Origin: Nereocystis luetkeana
Taxonomy: Eukaryota; Sar; Phaeophyceae; Laminariales; Laminariaceae
Assembly (NCBI GenBank): GCA_031213475.1
Contig: JARUPZ010000004.1
Coordinates: 3,063,501-3,127,500, forward strand
Direction of reading: 5' to 3'
Length of the DNA stretch: 64,000 bases
The position numbers were made by a program, and so were the translations under genes. Below are positions 62,613-64,000 of the stretch, one piece after another. Under the pieces are notes generated by a model, which saw only the letters and a list, made by a program, of their open reading frames with translations, was not told where the DNA came from and did not search any database. Position 1 is the first letter of the stretch, and each line of letters starts with the position of its first letter.

Positions 62613-62780
62613 AGTCGAGGAGTAAAACCTCTTTGGAATGTTCGGGTAGGAGTAGGTAACGGTCCACCCCTCAAAAAAAGTGTTCCACACTGATTCCAAG
62701 GGTTGTGGCCCAAAATACAGTACATGGGTTGCAATTGCTCAGGGGTTGGTTATTATGAAGCCCTTTCGGACTGGATTATG

Positions 62781-62888
62781 TATTACGGGGGGCCATAGTT
62801 AATAGGATCAAATATCGTTAGTGGAAATGGTTAAATGCATAGGTTTTTATGTATGACACAGGTCCTATTAACTATGTTCCCCCGTAAC
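62781..62888. mobile_element. family A MITE, copy 17
   Basis: Full length, downstream of NOL6. Confidence 0.93.
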
Positions 62889-63224
62889 TAGGACAGGGGA
62901 AACAGTCGAAAAAAACGACGATTGATTTTAGAGGAACGCATAATATCGTTGGCGCTGCTCTAGTTTCTTAGTGGGGCCTGTTTCGTGATCGCGGCTTGGA
63001 TAATGGCGATGCGGTACCGTCGAGAACAGCAACATCAATAATAACACAATAGCATGGTGTACAACAAAACAAAATGTTGGGCACCGACACTGTACTATAT
63101 GTTTACCTCGCTCGCAGAGCAGGAGGTTAGAGCTCACGCTTGGTTGCCAAACACCGACCTGATGAGAGGTTTGAGGCTTATTTTCACCTTTTTTTGGGAG
63201 ATGTTCGCTGGCTGCGGCCGACAC
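62889..63224. other. no gene seen
   Basis: Short open frames only; no motif or splice support. Confidence 0.4.
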
Positions 63225-63365
63225 TCGATTTGGTCGGCGTGGGATCAGGGCGCTTGGTGGGCCCTCCCTGCCGGCGACTAATCATACCAGGGTCACCTTG
63301 GAGGGCTGAGGTCCATTGGGAATCAGATTTTTGGTGGGATCGGGGCGCCAAGCCGGAGCAGGGTG
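63225..63365. repeat. family P repeat, copy 2
   Basis: GATTTGGTCGGCGTGGGATCAGGGCGCTTGGTGGGCCCTCCCTGCCGGCGACTAA...GGGATCGGGGCGCCAAGCCGGAGCAGGGTG. Confidence 0.6.
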
Positions 63366-63689
63366 CATAATAGATACCAGGTGTGTTTGTGTGTTTTTGA
63401 CCAATGAAACAATCCGAAACATCAGAATTTACCAATGGCGCATCCGAGTAAAGTGTAAGATTGGACGTAAGAAACCCGGGCTTGGCGGAGCGTTGAGAGG
63501 GATTGAACCTTAATACGTGTGCGGAAGGCATGTTTGGTTAGGGGGCATACTGTACCAGGTATGCGAGTACTTCGTAAGAGAGAGCGAGGTGGTCGAGCAG
63601 ATTGAAACCTCCCTGTTTCAAACGTAACGCCAGGGAGTATCCCGCAATACACCAAGAGCAGCAGCGTTGACATTGTCAGGGCTGATACT

Positions 63690-64000
63690 CTCCGCTACTA
63701 CGCAGAGAGCTCCGCCAGCTATCAAGCAAACATATACCAGGTACTCGTAAACTGAATAATTGCTGCGGTACGGGTAACTACCGCCGAAACAAACATAAAG
63801 TTGTAGTACCCATCGAGTGTTTGTTACTCTCACCAGCGAGCTCCGCCAAAAACACGGGAGAATCTTGAAAAAACAACACAATACTACAGCGGTACGCGTA
63901 ATTACCTGTAAAACATAGGGTAACTAATACCCGTACATAGATCTATGCTTTCCGCCAACGAGCTCCGCCAAAAAACTAAAAAAACACAGAAAACTATCAA
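63690..64000. repeat. tandem repeat, unit about 130 bp, runs off the window
   Basis: GCGAGCTCCGCCAAAAA..AC recurs at 63703, 63836 and 63957; between them CTGCGGTACGGGTAACTACC / CAGCGGTACGCGTAATTACC. Confidence 0.75.

Overview
The window is nuclear DNA from an intron-rich eukaryote. The evidence is canonical GT-AG splice sites (one GC-AG), exons averaging about 180 bases in the main gene, introns averaging about 1.4 kb, dense mini- and microsatellites, and many short inverted-repeat transposons. Nothing looks bacterial or organellar. Long introns, Gly/Ala/Ser-rich exons and balanced base composition would fit a large-genome stramenopile such as a brown alga, but that is inference.

Two protein genes can be read by splicing. 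On the plus strand, 28540-61406 is a complete 22-exon gene for the nucleolar rRNA-processing protein NOL6/Nrap (yeast Utp22). All exon phases agree, and the joined frame is 1304 codons plus a stop (3915 nt). On the minus strand, running from 19563 down to about 9956, is a gene for an ankyrin-repeat protein. It has four ankyrin units over five exons, then a long Gly/Ala/Ser/Gln-rich tail. Its 3' end is unresolved; candidate further exons lie near 5.8 kb and 4.3-4.8 kb. The two genes point away from each other, with about 9 kb of repeats between their starts.

The rest is mostly repeats. Family A (17 copies, about 110 bp, CGGGGG ends flanked by TA) and family B (12 copies, about 97 bp, TTAA-CCC...GGG-TTAA, piggyBac-like) dominate. 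Others are a hAT-like GGGTC-rich family (D), a GATC-rich family (C), a SINE-like family (E), longer inverted-repeat families (H, O), and several smaller ones. A degenerate non-LTR reverse-transcriptase C-terminus lies antisense in NOL6 intron 9.

Two signals deserve most attention. First, many NOL6 exons have their edge, including the splice junction, repeated one to five times in the adjacent intron, as decayed tandem copies. This is clear for exons 2, 6, 7, 8, 9, 13, 16, 19 and 20. Second, pairs of otherwise matching repeats differ by tiny near-palindromic insertions at TA: TA becomes TACGTA, TACAGTA, TATTAATA or TACCAGGTA. These look like excision footprints of TA-targeting transposons. TACCAGGTA/TACCTGGTA alone occurs dozens of times from about 17 kb onwards. 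A third oddity is a minisatellite at 6.84-7.26 kb made of about 40 near-perfect 5' splice sites.

Coordinates of exons come from reading splice sites by eye; repeat edges are approximate to a few bases.
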